The notes under the pieces are model-generated. The model saw only the letters and a list, made by a program, of their open reading frames with translations. It ran no database searches and had not been told where the DNA came from. A stretch of 64,000 bases of DNA from Microvirga lenta (lineage in GTDB: Bacteria > Pseudomonadota > Alphaproteobacteria > Rhizobiales > Beijerinckiaceae). A program made the translations under genes and the position numbers. Location of the stretch: the NCBI RefSeq assembly GCF_020532555.1, contig NZ_JAJBBR010000004.1, forward strand, positions 310,001 to 374,000, given 5' to 3'. Below, piece after piece: positions 18,998-27,845 of the stretch; position 1 is the stretch's first letter; each line of letters starts with the position of its first letter.

Positions 18998-19000
18998 AGC

Positions 19001-19933
19001 ATGGTCACGTTCCGGCAGCTCCGCTATTTCGAAACCTTGTCCCGCACCCGCCATTTCGGCATGGCGGCGAGTCAATGCGCCGTCACGCAGCCCGCTCTGT
19101 CCATGCAGGTGAAGGAGCTCGAACAGGAGCTCGGCATCAAGCTCGTCGAGCGCCGGGGCAACGCCGTGGCGCTCACCGTCGCAGGGCAGGAGATCGCCGC
19201 CCGGGCGGAGGCGATCCTGAACCAGGTTCGAGAGCTCACCGATTATGCGCGCCAGCAATGCGGCGTGCTCACCGGGACCCTGCGGCTCGGCATCATCCCG
19301 TCCGTGGCGCCCTATCTGCTTCCGAGCCTCCTCGGCGGAGTCGAGGCGAGCTACCCGTCCCTCGATCTTCTCGTCCGCGAGACGCAGACCGACACGCTCA
19401 TCGAGGAGCTCATCCGCGGCGATCTCGATGCGGCCCTGCTGGCCCTGCCCGTGTCGCCCTCCCAGCTCGACACCCTGGAGCTGTTCGACGACCGGTTCCT
19501 GATCGCGGTGCAGGCGCAGACTGCGCGGGGTTGGACGCCGGACAACCTGCATGCGCGCATGATGCGCGAGCGTCTGCTGCTGCTGGAGGAGGGACATTGC
19601 CTGCGCGATCAGGCGCTGCAGTTCTGCCAGGTCGCGAACGTCCAGGCGCGCAAGGCGCTGGGGGCGGCCTCGCTCACCACCATCATGCAGATGGTCGCCG
19701 CCGGCCATGGAATCACGCTTCTCCCCGAACTCTGCGCGGAGGCCGAGGTCGACCGGCAGCGGATCGCCCTGATCCAGTTTCCCGACGAGCCGCCCAAGCG
19801 CACCATCGGCCTCGCCTGGCGGCGCACCTCCGGGCGCAAGGCGGATTTCGCGGCGCTCGGCGAACTCATCAGGGCGATCCGCACGAAAGATGCGGCCGGT
19901 GCCAAACCCGCGAAGCCCGCAGACGTTGACTGA
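19001..19933 (+). CDS. oxyR: Hydrogen peroxide-sensing LysR regulator OxyR
   Basis: The 310-residue protein has an N-terminal LysR helix-turn-helix (FRQLRYFETLSRTRHFGMAA, then TQPALSMQVKELE). Its effector domain holds Cys200 in LEEGHCLRDQAL and Cys209 in QFC, which align with the redox pair Cys199/Cys208 of E. coli OxyR. The GITLLPELC block is also conserved. Peroxide oxidises the pair to a disulfide that activates transcription. It is divergent from katA, its usual target. The peroxide-sensing call is strong because both cysteines are present. Confidence 0.94.
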   Translation: MVTFRQLRYFETLSRTRHFGMAASQCAVTQPALSMQVKELEQELGIKLVERRGNAVALTVAGQEIAARAEAILNQVRELTDYARQQCGVLTGTLRLGIIPSVAPYLLPSLLGGVEASYPSLDLLVRETQTDTLIEELIRGDLDAALLALPVSPSQLDTLELFDDRFLIAVQAQTARGWTPDNLHARMMRERLLLLEEGHCLRDQALQFCQVANVQARKALGAASLTTIMQMVAAGHGITLLPELCAEAEVDRQRIALIQFPDEPPKRTIGLAWRRTSGRKADFAALGELIRAIRTKDAAGAKPAKPADVD

Positions 19934-19972
19934 AAGCTGCCGGCATCGGCCGGCCGACGACGGAGAACACGA

Positions 19973-20617
19973 ATGCCGGCGGACGCCACCCTCCGAATCC
20001 TGGTCTGGAGCGACTATGTCTGCCCGTTCTGCTATCTCGAGCGGCCGGTTCTCGATCAGGTCAGAAGCGAGCTGGGTGAGAAGGTGGAGATCGATTGGCG
20101 CGCCTTCGAGCTGCGGCCGGAGCCGACGCCCACGCTCGATCCCGATGGCGAGTATCTTCACCGGGTCTGGAACCAGTCGGTCTATCCCATGGCGCAGGCG
20201 CGCGGGATGAGCCTGCGTCTGCCGCCCGTGCAGCCCTACAGCCGCAAGGCTCACGAGGCCGCCGAGTTCGCCCGCGAGGCCGGCAGGCTCGATGCGATGA
20301 ACGCGGCCCTGTTCAAGGCCTTCTTCGAGGAGGGACGCGACCTTGCCGATCCCGATGTCCTGCTCGACATCGCGCGGTCGGTCGGTCTCGATGCGGATGC
20401 CCTGCGCGAAGCGCTCGGCGATGGCCGCTACACCCGGGGCGTCCTGGAGGATCAGCGTCTCGCCCAGGAGATCGGCATCTCCGGCGTCCCGGCGCTCGTC
20501 GTCAGCGCGGGGGAGCAGGCTTACCTCCTCAGCGGTGCGCAGCCGTACGAGACGGTCAGGGAGGTGATCGAGCGGGCGCTCGGCAGTGTCGGCGGAGCCG
20601 TGGCTCCGCCGACCTGA
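19973..20617 (+). CDS. DsbA family (FrnE-like) dithiol oxidoreductase
   Basis: The 214-residue protein has a thioredoxin fold with the catalytic CPFC motif at residues 17-20 and cis-Pro in ISGVPALVV. A helical insertion lies between these parts, as in the FrnE/2-hydroxychromene isomerase branch. It lacks a signal peptide, so it should be cytosolic, unlike periplasmic DsbA. Placement 39 bp after oxyR, on the same strand, suggests a shared redox-stress role. FrnE in Deinococcus protects against oxidative stress; the substrate here is unknown. Confidence 0.84.
   Translation: MPADATLRILVWSDYVCPFCYLERPVLDQVRSELGEKVEIDWRAFELRPEPTPTLDPDGEYLHRVWNQSVYPMAQARGMSLRLPPVQPYSRKAHEAAEFAREAGRLDAMNAALFKAFFEEGRDLADPDVLLDIARSVGLDADALREALGDGRYTRGVLEDQRLAQEIGISGVPALVVSAGEQAYLLSGAQPYETVREVIERALGSVGGAVAPPT
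20588..20613. terminator. Hairpin spanning the end of the DsbA-family gene
   Basis: GTCGGCGGAGC and GCTCCGCCGAC pair around a 4-nt loop. The hairpin lies inside the last codons of the coding sequence and points to the convergent gene. It has no T run, so it is only a possible transcription end. Confidence 0.4.
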
Positions 20618-20651
20618 TCGTGACGGAGGCTCGAGGAGAGCCCCTTTCCGC

Positions 20652-21887
20652 TCAGCAGCTCGTCAGCTTGACGCGCTCGACTTCGAGCCCGAAGAGGGGG
20701 CGCACCTTGGTGCCGAGCACGTTTCCGAAGAAGGCGGCCACCAGCCAGACCCAGCCGTGCAGGCTGCCCGAGGCGATGCCCGAGAAATATGCGCCGATGT
20801 TGCAGCCATAGGCCAGGCGGGCGCCGTAGCCGAGCAGCAGGCCGCCGACGACGGCCGCTGCGGCCGAGCGCAGCGGAATCCGCCAGACCGGCGAGAAGCG
20901 TCCGGCGAGCGCTGCGGCCAGCAGGGCGCCGAGCACGAGGCCGATATCCATCACGGACGTGATGTCGTTGAAGATGCTTCCGGTCAGCTCGGCCTGCCGG
21001 GCGGGAGACGACCAATAGGGCCAGCTCGCCGGTTCGAAGCCGATCACGGCAGCGATCTTGGAGCCCCAGAGCGCGAAGGCCGAGGTGATGCCCCAGGGGC
21101 GTCCGGCCAGATAGAGGGTCGCGAAGTTCAGGAACGCCAGCGCCACGGCACCGGCGACCAGCGGCCACGGACCGCGCAGGAAGCGGGCAAGGCCCTGACG
21201 GGGCGAGGGATTCGCTTCGATCAGGCGGCCGTGGCGGCGCTTTTCCAGCACCACGGTCACGGCGGCGATTGCGGCGAAGACCGCGAGCTGCGCCGCAAGG
21301 GCTGTCCACGGACCCCAGGCCTCGACCAGGGAGATCTTGGGCAGGCTCGGCAGCGCCGCCCACCAGTGCAGATGGGCCGCGCCGATGGCCGAACCGGCGA
21401 TGAACCCGGCAAGCGTGATCAGCATGCGGGTCGAGCCGCCGCCCGCGGTGTAGAGAACGCCGGAGGCGCAGCCGCCGCCCAGCTGCATGCCGATGCCGAA
21501 GATGAAGGCGCCGACGACCACCGACAGACCGGCCGGAGAGACGAGGCCCGTCACCGGCTGGCCGAACAGGGAGCCGGAGGCCAGGACCGGGAAGAACAGG
21601 GCGGATGCGACGGCCAGCATCACCATCTGAGCCCGCAGGCCTTCGCCGCGGCGATCCGCGATGAAGACCCTCCAGGCGGAGGTGAAGCCGAAAGCCGCGT
21701 GATAGAGCACGATACCGAGCACGGCGCCCAGCACGTAGAGGGCGGCCTGCCGGGGATTGACGATCGAGCCGATGAAGGCCGCGCCGCCCAGGATGCCGGC
21801 CGCGGCGACAAAGGACGTCGAGACATTGATGCCGAGACCGGTCCGGCTCCCGACGGAGACGGGCGAGGCCAATGCAGAGCTAGACAT
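20652..21887 (-). CDS. YeeE/YedE family sulfur-compound transporter
   Basis: The 411-residue protein is nearly all membrane helices (about 10). It carries both cysteine-bearing family motifs, GMQLGGGCASGVLYTAGGGS and GARLAYGCNIGAYFSGIASGS, which in TsuA-type proteins line the thiosulfate path. This is the double-domain form, made of two YeeE repeats. Divergence from cysK supports import of thiosulfate or another sulfur species for cysteine synthesis. No TusA-like partner gene is adjacent. Confidence 0.88.
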   Translation of the reverse strand: MSSSALASPVSVGSRTGLGINVSTSFVAAAGILGGAAFIGSIVNPRQAALYVLGAVLGIVLYHAAFGFTSAWRVFIADRRGEGLRAQMVMLAVASALFFPVLASGSLFGQPVTGLVSPAGLSVVVGAFIFGIGMQLGGGCASGVLYTAGGGSTRMLITLAGFIAGSAIGAAHLHWWAALPSLPKISLVEAWGPWTALAAQLAVFAAIAAVTVVLEKRRHGRLIEANPSPRQGLARFLRGPWPLVAGAVALAFLNFATLYLAGRPWGITSAFALWGSKIAAVIGFEPASWPYWSSPARQAELTGSIFNDITSVMDIGLVLGALLAAALAGRFSPVWRIPLRSAAAAVVGGLLLGYGARLAYGCNIGAYFSGIASGSLHGWVWLVAAFFGNVLGTKVRPLFGLEVERVKLTSC

Positions 21888-22112
21888 GGGGGTTTTCCTT
21901 ACCTGCGGGCCGGGACCTCTGCCGCAGAGCTGAGCGCATCCCGGATCCGTCTTTAGGATGTGCTTTCATATAATATACGTCAAGAATTGCAAATTAAAAT
22001 AATTCACCTAAATCAAATTGTGATTTATCCTGCTATTGATTGCGCGGGCAGGGCCTTCATCTCCTGCTCTGCGGCGCCAGCCGCCGCGCCACCCACCGCA
22101 TACGAGACCCCC
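21888..22112. promoter_or_regulatory. Divergent promoter region for the YeeE transporter and cysK
   Basis: This 225-bp gap contains an AT-rich core (21960-22030) unlike the surrounding DNA. Within it AAATCA and TGATTT form an inverted repeat around AATTG at 22010-22026, a possible operator for a sulfur regulator. No regulator gene is adjacent. Confidence 0.5.
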
Positions 22113-23144
22113 ATGACGATAAAGCCTGACGTCCTCGCCGCGATCGGCGGCACGCCGCTGATCAAGCTCCGCCGCGCCTCGGAGCTGACCGGCTGCACCA
22201 TTCTCGGCAAGGCCGAGTTCATGAACCCCGGTCAGTCGGTGAAGGACAGGGCAGCCCTCTTCATCGTCCAGGATGCCATCCGGCGCGGAGCCTTGCGTCC
22301 CGGCGGAGTCATCGTCGAAGGAACGGCGGGCAATACGGGCATCGGCCTCGCGCTCGTCGGCAACGCGCTCGGGTTCCGCACGATCATCGTCATTCCGGAA
22401 ACGCAGAGCCAGGAGAAGAAGGACATGCTTCGGCTCGCGGGGGCGGAGCTGATCGAGGTGCCGGCGGTGCCCTATGCCAATCCGAACAATTACGTGAAGG
22501 TCTCAGGGCGCCTTGCCGAGCGGCTCGCCGCTACGGAGCCCAACGGAGCGATCTGGGCCAACCAATTCGACAACGTGGCGAACCGGCAGGCCCATATCGA
22601 GTCGACCGGGCCTGAGATCTGGGAGCAGACGGACGGCAGGGTCGACGGCTTCGTCTGCGCCGTCGGTACGGGCGGCACGCTGGCCGGCGTCGGCATGGCG
22701 CTGAAGGAGCGAAATCCGAAGATCGTCATCGGACTGGCCGATCCCATGGGAGCGGCGCTTCACAGCTACTACACGACCGGTGAACTCAAGGCGACCGGCT
22801 CGTCCATCACCGAGGGCATCGGGCAGGGACGGATCACCGCTAACCTACAGGATGCGCCCGTCGACGTGGCGTTCCAGATCCCCGACGAGGAGGCGCTGCC
22901 GGTGATCTTCGAGCTGCTGGAGCACGAAGGGCTCTGCCTCGGCGGCTCGTCGGGCATCAACGTGGCCGGGGCGATCCGTCTGGCCCGGCATCTCGGGCCG
23001 GGCCATACCGTCGTGACGGTGCTGTGCGACTACGGCACGCGCTATCAGTCGAAGCTCTTCAATCCGGAATTCCTGCGCTCGAAGAACCTGCCGGTGCCCG
23101 CATGGCTGGAGCGCAGGAGCGCCATCGATCCGGGGCTGGTCTGA
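22113..23144 (+). CDS. cysK: Cysteine synthase A (O-acetylserine sulfhydrylase)
   Basis: The 343-residue protein is a PLP type II fold enzyme. The PLP lysine lies in NPGQSVKDRAA and the substrate loop is EGTAGNTGIGLA. The PLP-phosphate loop is GTGGTL and the active-site Ser lies in GGSSGINVAGA. It joins O-acetylserine with sulfide (or thiosulfate for the CysM type) to form cysteine. The ATG at 22113 begins MTIKPDVLAAIGGTPLIKL; the upstream open frame is AT-rich promoter DNA. It is about 20-30 residues longer at the C-terminus than E. coli CysK. Confidence 0.92.
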   Translation: MTIKPDVLAAIGGTPLIKLRRASELTGCTILGKAEFMNPGQSVKDRAALFIVQDAIRRGALRPGGVIVEGTAGNTGIGLALVGNALGFRTIIVIPETQSQEKKDMLRLAGAELIEVPAVPYANPNNYVKVSGRLAERLAATEPNGAIWANQFDNVANRQAHIESTGPEIWEQTDGRVDGFVCAVGTGGTLAGVGMALKERNPKIVIGLADPMGAALHSYYTTGELKATGSSITEGIGQGRITANLQDAPVDVAFQIPDEEALPVIFELLEHEGLCLGGSSGINVAGAIRLARHLGPGHTVVTVLCDYGTRYQSKLFNPEFLRSKNLPVPAWLERRSAIDPGLV

Positions 23145-23155
23145 CGCCGAGGGGC

Positions 23156-23196
23156 GCATCGCGCGCCGCGTTTCGTTCCGACGCGGCGCGCGATGC
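23156..23196. terminator. Strong bidirectional hairpin between cysK and a convergent gene
   Basis: GCATCGCGCGCCGCGT and ACGCGGCGCGCGATGC form a perfect 16-bp stem with a 9-nt loop. It lies 12 bp past the cysK stop and 9 bp before the convergent stop, so it could end both transcripts. No T tract is present. Confidence 0.65.
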
Positions 23197-23204
23197 GAAC
23201 AGGA

Positions 23205-23636
23205 TTACGCTGCCGGCGATTGCTCGGCTTCGGGAGTGGGCGCGGGCCCGCCGTCGGGACGCTGCTGCTGGGCGCGCACGAGGTTCGTCGTGGGGCGTGC
23301 CGGTGCAGCCGGCTTCGCGTTCGTCAGGTGAAGGTCCGTCTGGATGCTGTCCAGAAGATCGACGAGCCAGTTGTGCCCGGCCTGCAATCCGTCGCGAAGG
23401 GCGGATTTCGCGATGTCGATCTTGGCGGAAATCTCCATGGTGTTACGGGATTGCAGGGACACGAATTCCTGCTCGATCGTTCCCAGCTCCCGCAGGAGTT
23501 CTTCGCGCAGGCCACGCTGCTCCTCGACCATGATGAGCGGCGAGGTCAGCATGCCGCGCAGGGCGGCCCAGCGCAGGCCGAGGGCGCTTACCGATTGGGA
23601 TCCTTCGAGTCCTGCCATATTCTTGGGTTCGGCCAC
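23205..23636 (-). CDS. Hypothetical protein with amphipathic helical core (phasin-like layout)
   Basis: The 143-residue protein begins at a GTG with AAAAGGA at 8-nt spacing; the next ATG is at 23618. Residues about 15-100 are predicted by eye to be long amphipathic helices (LRGMLTSPLIMVEEQRGLREELLREL and later IAKSALRDGLQAGHNWLVDLLDSI). A disordered Pro/Ala/Gln-rich tail follows. This helical plan resembles phasin-like proteins, but I see no diagnostic motif and assign no function. It is monocistronic between two convergent or tandem neighbours. Confidence 0.6.
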   Translation of the reverse strand: MAEPKNMAGLEGSQSVSALGLRWAALRGMLTSPLIMVEEQRGLREELLRELGTIEQEFVSLQSRNTMEISAKIDIAKSALRDGLQAGHNWLVDLLDSIQTDLHLTNAKPAAPARPTTNLVRAQQQRPDGGPAPTPEAEQSPAA

Positions 23637-23748
23637 GGCGTTGTCCTTTTCATGAGAGATGAGAATCACACCGTCACAGCTAGAGTCACGGGTGTGGCGT
23701 GAATCAGGCAAGCCCCGGAAAAAGCGCCAGCAAAATCGATGGCCAGAG

Positions 23749-24516
23749 TTAACGAATGAAGAAGTAGAGCGTCAGCACCGCGCCCACCGCGATCACCAGC
23801 CAGCGGATCGCCGCCGGAGGCAGGCGACGCCCGAAGACGACGCCGAGATAGCCGCCGATCACCGACGCGCCGCCCACGATGGCGGTCTCGCGCCAGCTCA
23901 CGAGCCCGGCGACGATGAAGAGCACGACGGCGACCAGCTGAATCACGGTCGAGCACAGATGCTTGGCGGAATTGATCAGGTGAAAGTCGTCGCCTTCGGT
24001 GATGGCGAGAGCCGCGAGCATGACGATCCCCATCCCGGCACCGAAAAAGCCGCCATAGATGGCCACGAGGAACTGGAAGGCCAGTCCCGCCGCCCAGGCC
24101 TTCGTCGAGGGATGGTGGCCTTCGTGGCGGCCGATGGTGCGCGCGAGCGACACGATGCGCGGACTTGCCGCGAACAGAAGGGTCGCGAACAGGAGAAGCC
24201 AGGGCACCAGCTGCCGGAATGCAGCATTGTTCGTCACCGTCAGGATGTAGGCGCCCAGAAGTCCGCCGAACAGGCTGACGATGCCGAGCGCGGCGAATCG
24301 CCGGAGATTGGCGACGAGTTCCTTCCGGTAGGCCCAGGCGCTCGCGAAGTTGGCCGGCGTGACCGCCACCGCACTGGTGGCGTTGGCGACGATGGGCGGG
24401 AGACCTGCGGCGACGAGCGCGGAAAAGGTGAAGAACGTGCCTCCTCCCGCAATGGCATTCACGAGCCCTGCCGCAAGGCCGGACGCGGCAAGAAGAAGCA
24501 CGGTGGGAAAATCCAT
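23749..24516 (-). CDS. TSUP family sulfite exporter TauE/SafE-like permease
   Basis: The 255-residue protein has about eight hydrophobic helices in two related halves. Family motifs are GLAAGLVNAIAGGGTFFTFSALVAAGLPPIVANATS in the first half and GGFFGAGMGIVM in the second. TSUP members export sulfite, sulfoacetate or other organosulfur anions, or import some of them. The position near YeeE and cysK suggests sulfur handling but this is context only. The ATG at 24516 begins directly in the first helix. Confidence 0.85.
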   Translation of the reverse strand: MDFPTVLLLAASGLAAGLVNAIAGGGTFFTFSALVAAGLPPIVANATSAVAVTPANFASAWAYRKELVANLRRFAALGIVSLFGGLLGAYILTVTNNAAFRQLVPWLLLFATLLFAASPRIVSLARTIGRHEGHHPSTKAWAAGLAFQFLVAIYGGFFGAGMGIVMLAALAITEGDDFHLINSAKHLCSTVIQLVAVVLFIVAGLVSWRETAIVGGASVIGGYLGVVFGRRLPPAAIRWLVIAVGAVLTLYFFIR

Positions 24517-24687
24517 GATGGTCGGTCTGTTCTTGTGGTTGGGACCAGAGGCGAGGCCCCTGCGGGATAGCATGGGGCGGTTCTCGAAGCCCATTAGGCG
24601 AATGTCTAGAGATTTCCATGCCGGGGCGGCACCCTTGCCCGCCGGGCGGGATGCTCAATCTAACAGGCCCTCATTCAGGAGAACCCC

Positions 24688-25710
24688 ATGCGAGAGGCAA
24701 CCAACCGTCGGATCGTCCTGGCGTCGCGTCCGACAGGCGAGCCGACACCCGCCGATTTCAGGCTGGAGAATGCCGCCGTTCCGGAGCCGGGCGACGGCCA
24801 GATCCTCCTTCGGACTCTCTGGCTGTCGCTCGATCCGTATATGCGCGGACGCATGAGTGCCGCCAGATCCTACGCCAAACCGGTGGAGGTGGGCGAGGTG
24901 ATGGTCGGCGGCACGGTAAACGAGGTCGTCGCCTCCCGGCATCCGGGGTTCGCGGAGGGCGACATCGTCCAGTCCTATGCGGGGTGGCAGGATTATGCCC
25001 TCTCGGACGGCGCCGGCCTGCGCAAGCTCGATCCGTCGCTGGCGCCGGTCTCGACGGCCCTGGGCGTACTCGGGATGCCGGGACTGACCGCCTATACGGG
25101 CCTGATGAATATCGGCCAGCCCAAGCCTGGAGAAACGGTCGCGGTGGCGGCCGCGACCGGACCCGTCGGATCCATGGTCGGACAGATCGCCAAGCTGAAA
25201 GGCTGCCGGGCCATCGGCATCGCAGGCGGGCCGGAGAAGTGCCGCTACCTCGTCGAGGAGCTCGGCTTCGATGCGGCCATCGACCACCGCTCTTCCGACA
25301 TGGCCGCCAGGCTCAAGGAGGCCTGCCCTAACGGAATCGATGTCTATTTCGAGAATGTGGGCGGCGCCGTCTGGGACGCCGTTTTCCCGCTCTTGAACGA
25401 TTTCGCGCGAATTCCCGTCTGCGGCCTGGTGGCCCACTACAACGACACGGGACTCCCGCAGGGTCCCGACCGCCTGCCCCAGCTCATGAGCGCCGTTCTG
25501 GCGCGCCGCCTGACCCTGCGGGGCTTCATCGTGGGCGACTTCGCGTCCCAGGCAGAGGAGTTCTATCGCGAGGTTTCCCCCTGGCTGCGGGAGGGGCGGA
25601 TCAAGTATCGCGAAGATGTGGTCGAGGGGCTGGAGAATGCGCCTGAAGCTCTGATCGGGTTGCTCAAGGGCAACAACTTCGGAAAACTGCTCGTACGCGT
25701 GAAACGCTGA
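24688..25710 (+). CDS. NADP-dependent MDR oxidoreductase (CurA/leukotriene B4 dehydrogenase-like)
   Basis: The 340-residue protein is a zinc-free medium-chain reductase: LWLSLDPYMRGRM near residue 45, MPGLTAYTGL, AAATGPVGSMVGQIAKLKG as the nucleotide-binding turn, and YFENVGG. This is the layout of NADPH-dependent alkenal/one reductases such as CurA and PTGR1, which saturate alpha,beta-unsaturated carbonyls. It is divergent from the TSUP gene and has AGGAG before the ATG. The physiological substrate is unknown, with a role in detoxification likely. Confidence 0.86.
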   Translation: MREATNRRIVLASRPTGEPTPADFRLENAAVPEPGDGQILLRTLWLSLDPYMRGRMSAARSYAKPVEVGEVMVGGTVNEVVASRHPGFAEGDIVQSYAGWQDYALSDGAGLRKLDPSLAPVSTALGVLGMPGLTAYTGLMNIGQPKPGETVAVAAATGPVGSMVGQIAKLKGCRAIGIAGGPEKCRYLVEELGFDAAIDHRSSDMAARLKEACPNGIDVYFENVGGAVWDAVFPLLNDFARIPVCGLVAHYNDTGLPQGPDRLPQLMSAVLARRLTLRGFIVGDFASQAEEFYREVSPWLREGRIKYREDVVEGLENAPEALIGLLKGNNFGKLLVRVKR

Positions 25711-25772
25711 TTGCTGTGGATCGCGTGACTCTATTATTGCCTTGGTCCGGCCAAAGGCGGACCTTTAGAGCA

Positions 25773-26033
25773 ATGTCGAACGTGATCCCATTCTCCTCGC
25801 GCTCCAGGCAGCAGACGCCGGCGGCGACGCCTGCCGAAGAGGAGAGGGCTGCGCTGGCCGCCGATCTGATCGAGATGATCGACCGGGTCAGGGAGCTGAC
25901 GGAGCGCGTCGTGGCCCTTCCGGGGCCTGGGCTTCAGGTCGAACAGACCGCTCAGCATCTCCTGGATGCCGCAACGGCGCTGGAATGCGCGACCGAGGCC
26001 CTGACCGAAGGCGGGGAATGGGTTCCGTTCTGA
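25773..26033 (+). CDS. Hypothetical small helical protein
   Basis: The 86-residue acidic protein starts MSNVIPFSSRSR, an N-terminus common to small unknown proteins of Rhizobiales. It is followed by two helical stretches (EERAALAADLIEMIDRVREL and VEQTAQHLLDAATALECATEAL). No signal peptide, membrane helix or catalytic motif is visible. It follows the MDR gene by 62 bp and may be a separate unit. Confidence 0.6.
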   Translation: MSNVIPFSSRSRQQTPAATPAEEERAALAADLIEMIDRVRELTERVVALPGPGLQVEQTAQHLLDAATALECATEALTEGGEWVPF

Positions 26034-26079
26034 ACCCCTGCCGCCCCGCCCAGCCTTCACCCGGCGCCCGGCCCGGACC

Positions 26080-27777
26080 TCACTTCAAGGCCCTCATGCG
26101 CGCTTCCGCCTGCCGGATGCCCAGCGCCAGCGCGCGGGCATAGAGTTCCTGCGCCTTGGCGGCATCGCTGCGGATTCCCAGCGCCCCGATGACCGCGAGG
26201 ACGTGGGGATCGAACGTTTCCGCGAGAAGGTAGACCGCCTGGGCGTTTCCCTCCTCCGCGGACCGTTCGAGCAGGAGCCGGGCGGCGCTGACGTCGCCGC
26301 TGCGAAGAAGGGAGTTGGCCCGCTTCAGGAGACGGTCGTCCGCGACAGCCGGCGGCGGAGCCGCTTCGGTCCTGGGCGGCTGGACGGCCGGAGGCGGCGT
26401 GAGCATCGCCTGGGTCGTGCCGGTGGCGTCCGAGGCGGCATTCGGTGCCGGTGCGGGAGGAGGCGCTGCAATGGCCGCAGCAACGAAGACCGGCTTGTCG
26501 GGAGGCGGAAGAGCCTCCTCGGGCGGCGCTGCCTGAGGGCTCGGAACTCCCGTCGAGGCCAAACGGACCAGCAGCGGAGCCGGCCCGCTGCCATGGGCCT
26601 CCTGGAAGGTGCGCAGCTCGTCGATGGCGCTGGCCAGCTCCTGGGTCACGGCATCGCCGCGCTGCCTCTCCCGCGCCAGCGCTTCCGTCAGCTCGGTCAG
26701 CCTTGCCGCTTCCGCCGCCGCCTCCTGCTCCCGGAGCGCCCGAAGGTCGTCCGCCGCCTTTCTGGCCGCAGCGAGCTCATGCGCTGCCGCGTCGCTCCGC
26801 TCGCCTTCTCGCTTCAGGGCCTCCCGCAGCTCGGCCACCTGGGCGTTCATCGAGGTCGCTTCGGCCTCGCGGTCGTTCTTCAGGCGGCTCAGCTCCTCCT
26901 GCATCGCCGCCAGCTCGCGTGCCGTGCTCTCGCTCCGTTCCCGCTCCTGCGCCAGCGCCTCCTTGATCTGCGCGGAAGCGCCGGCCTGGGAAGTCGCGTC
27001 CCGTTCGTGGAGAGCCTGAAGGGCGCCATACTCCTCTCGCGCGCTTGCAAGCTCGCGCTCGGCCCTGTCTCCCCGCTCGCGCTCACGCTGCAGGGCCTGC
27101 TGCAGCTCGCCCATCTGGGCGTCGCTCGAGGCGGAACCCGTTTCCCCGAGCTTCTGGAGATTGCGGAACTCCTCGGTGAGGGTGGCAAGCTCCCAGGCCA
27201 TCGCGTCGCCACGGGCCTGCTCACGCTCCAGGGCCTCCTGCAGATCGGCTGCGTTGGGCGCCGACGCCGCGGCCATGGTGCAGACCGCCGGGTTGCCGGC
27301 GGCGTCGGTATCGGGCGCCGCGGGCGGGTCGTCCGCTCCCTTGATGCCCAGAGCCTGGAGGGCCGTGAGCAGCCCGGGATCGCGCAGCTTGTCCGCGAGC
27401 ACGATGGCCAGGGTGCCCGTCTCGATGGCCGCCTTGAGCCGATGTTCGGCGGCCTCCAGATTTCCCAGGCGGATGGACGACTCGAGGTCGGACGCGAAGC
27501 GCTTGCGCTCGGGAGAGGTCATGAGCAGCGGCAGGAGAGCCGCCACGTCGTCGGGATTGGCGTCGGCCGCACCGGCAGGAGCCACGGCTTGGCTCGGGGC
27601 CGGATCGGGAGCCGTGACGGCCGCGTCCTGGGCTCTCGGCGGAGAACCCGCCGGCAGTCCCATCAGGACGATCAAGGCCGCTGCGGATACGCCGTGAACG
27701 AGGCCTGTTCTGCGCCTGCCCGGCGGCTGCATGCGGGATCGTGCGGCGGACGAAAGGGGATGGTCACGTCCAGTCAT
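26080..27777 (-). CDS. Large coiled-coil envelope protein with C-terminal Sel1/TPR-like repeats
   Basis: The 565-residue protein is preceded by AAGGAGGTCC, an ideal ribosome site. An N-terminal hydrophobic signal or anchor (LVHGVSAAALIVLMGLPAG, about residues 28-46) is followed by a Pro/Ala linker. Residues about 165-400 are a repetitive Glu/Arg-rich coiled coil with the phrase ALxRExxRGDAxxxELA recurring. A Pro-rich linker follows, and the end (RANSLLRSGDVSAARLLLERSAEEGNAQAVYLLAETF) reads as Sel1/TPR-like helices. It is probably cotranscribed with the upstream TAXI gene (68-bp gap). Function unknown. Confidence 0.72.
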   Translation of the reverse strand: MTGRDHPLSSAARSRMQPPGRRRTGLVHGVSAAALIVLMGLPAGSPPRAQDAAVTAPDPAPSQAVAPAGAADANPDDVAALLPLLMTSPERKRFASDLESSIRLGNLEAAEHRLKAAIETGTLAIVLADKLRDPGLLTALQALGIKGADDPPAAPDTDAAGNPAVCTMAAASAPNAADLQEALEREQARGDAMAWELATLTEEFRNLQKLGETGSASSDAQMGELQQALQRERERGDRAERELASAREEYGALQALHERDATSQAGASAQIKEALAQERERSESTARELAAMQEELSRLKNDREAEATSMNAQVAELREALKREGERSDAAAHELAAARKAADDLRALREQEAAAEAARLTELTEALARERQRGDAVTQELASAIDELRTFQEAHGSGPAPLLVRLASTGVPSPQAAPPEEALPPPDKPVFVAAAIAAPPPAPAPNAASDATGTTQAMLTPPPAVQPPRTEAAPPPAVADDRLLKRANSLLRSGDVSAARLLLERSAEEGNAQAVYLLAETFDPHVLAVIGALGIRSDAAKAQELYARALALGIRQAEARMRALK

Positions 27778-27845
27778 GTCGGACCTCCTTGTGGTTCTCT
27801 CACGGGCTGGCGGCGCCGACCGGGAGCTGCGGTCCTGCCGTGGCT

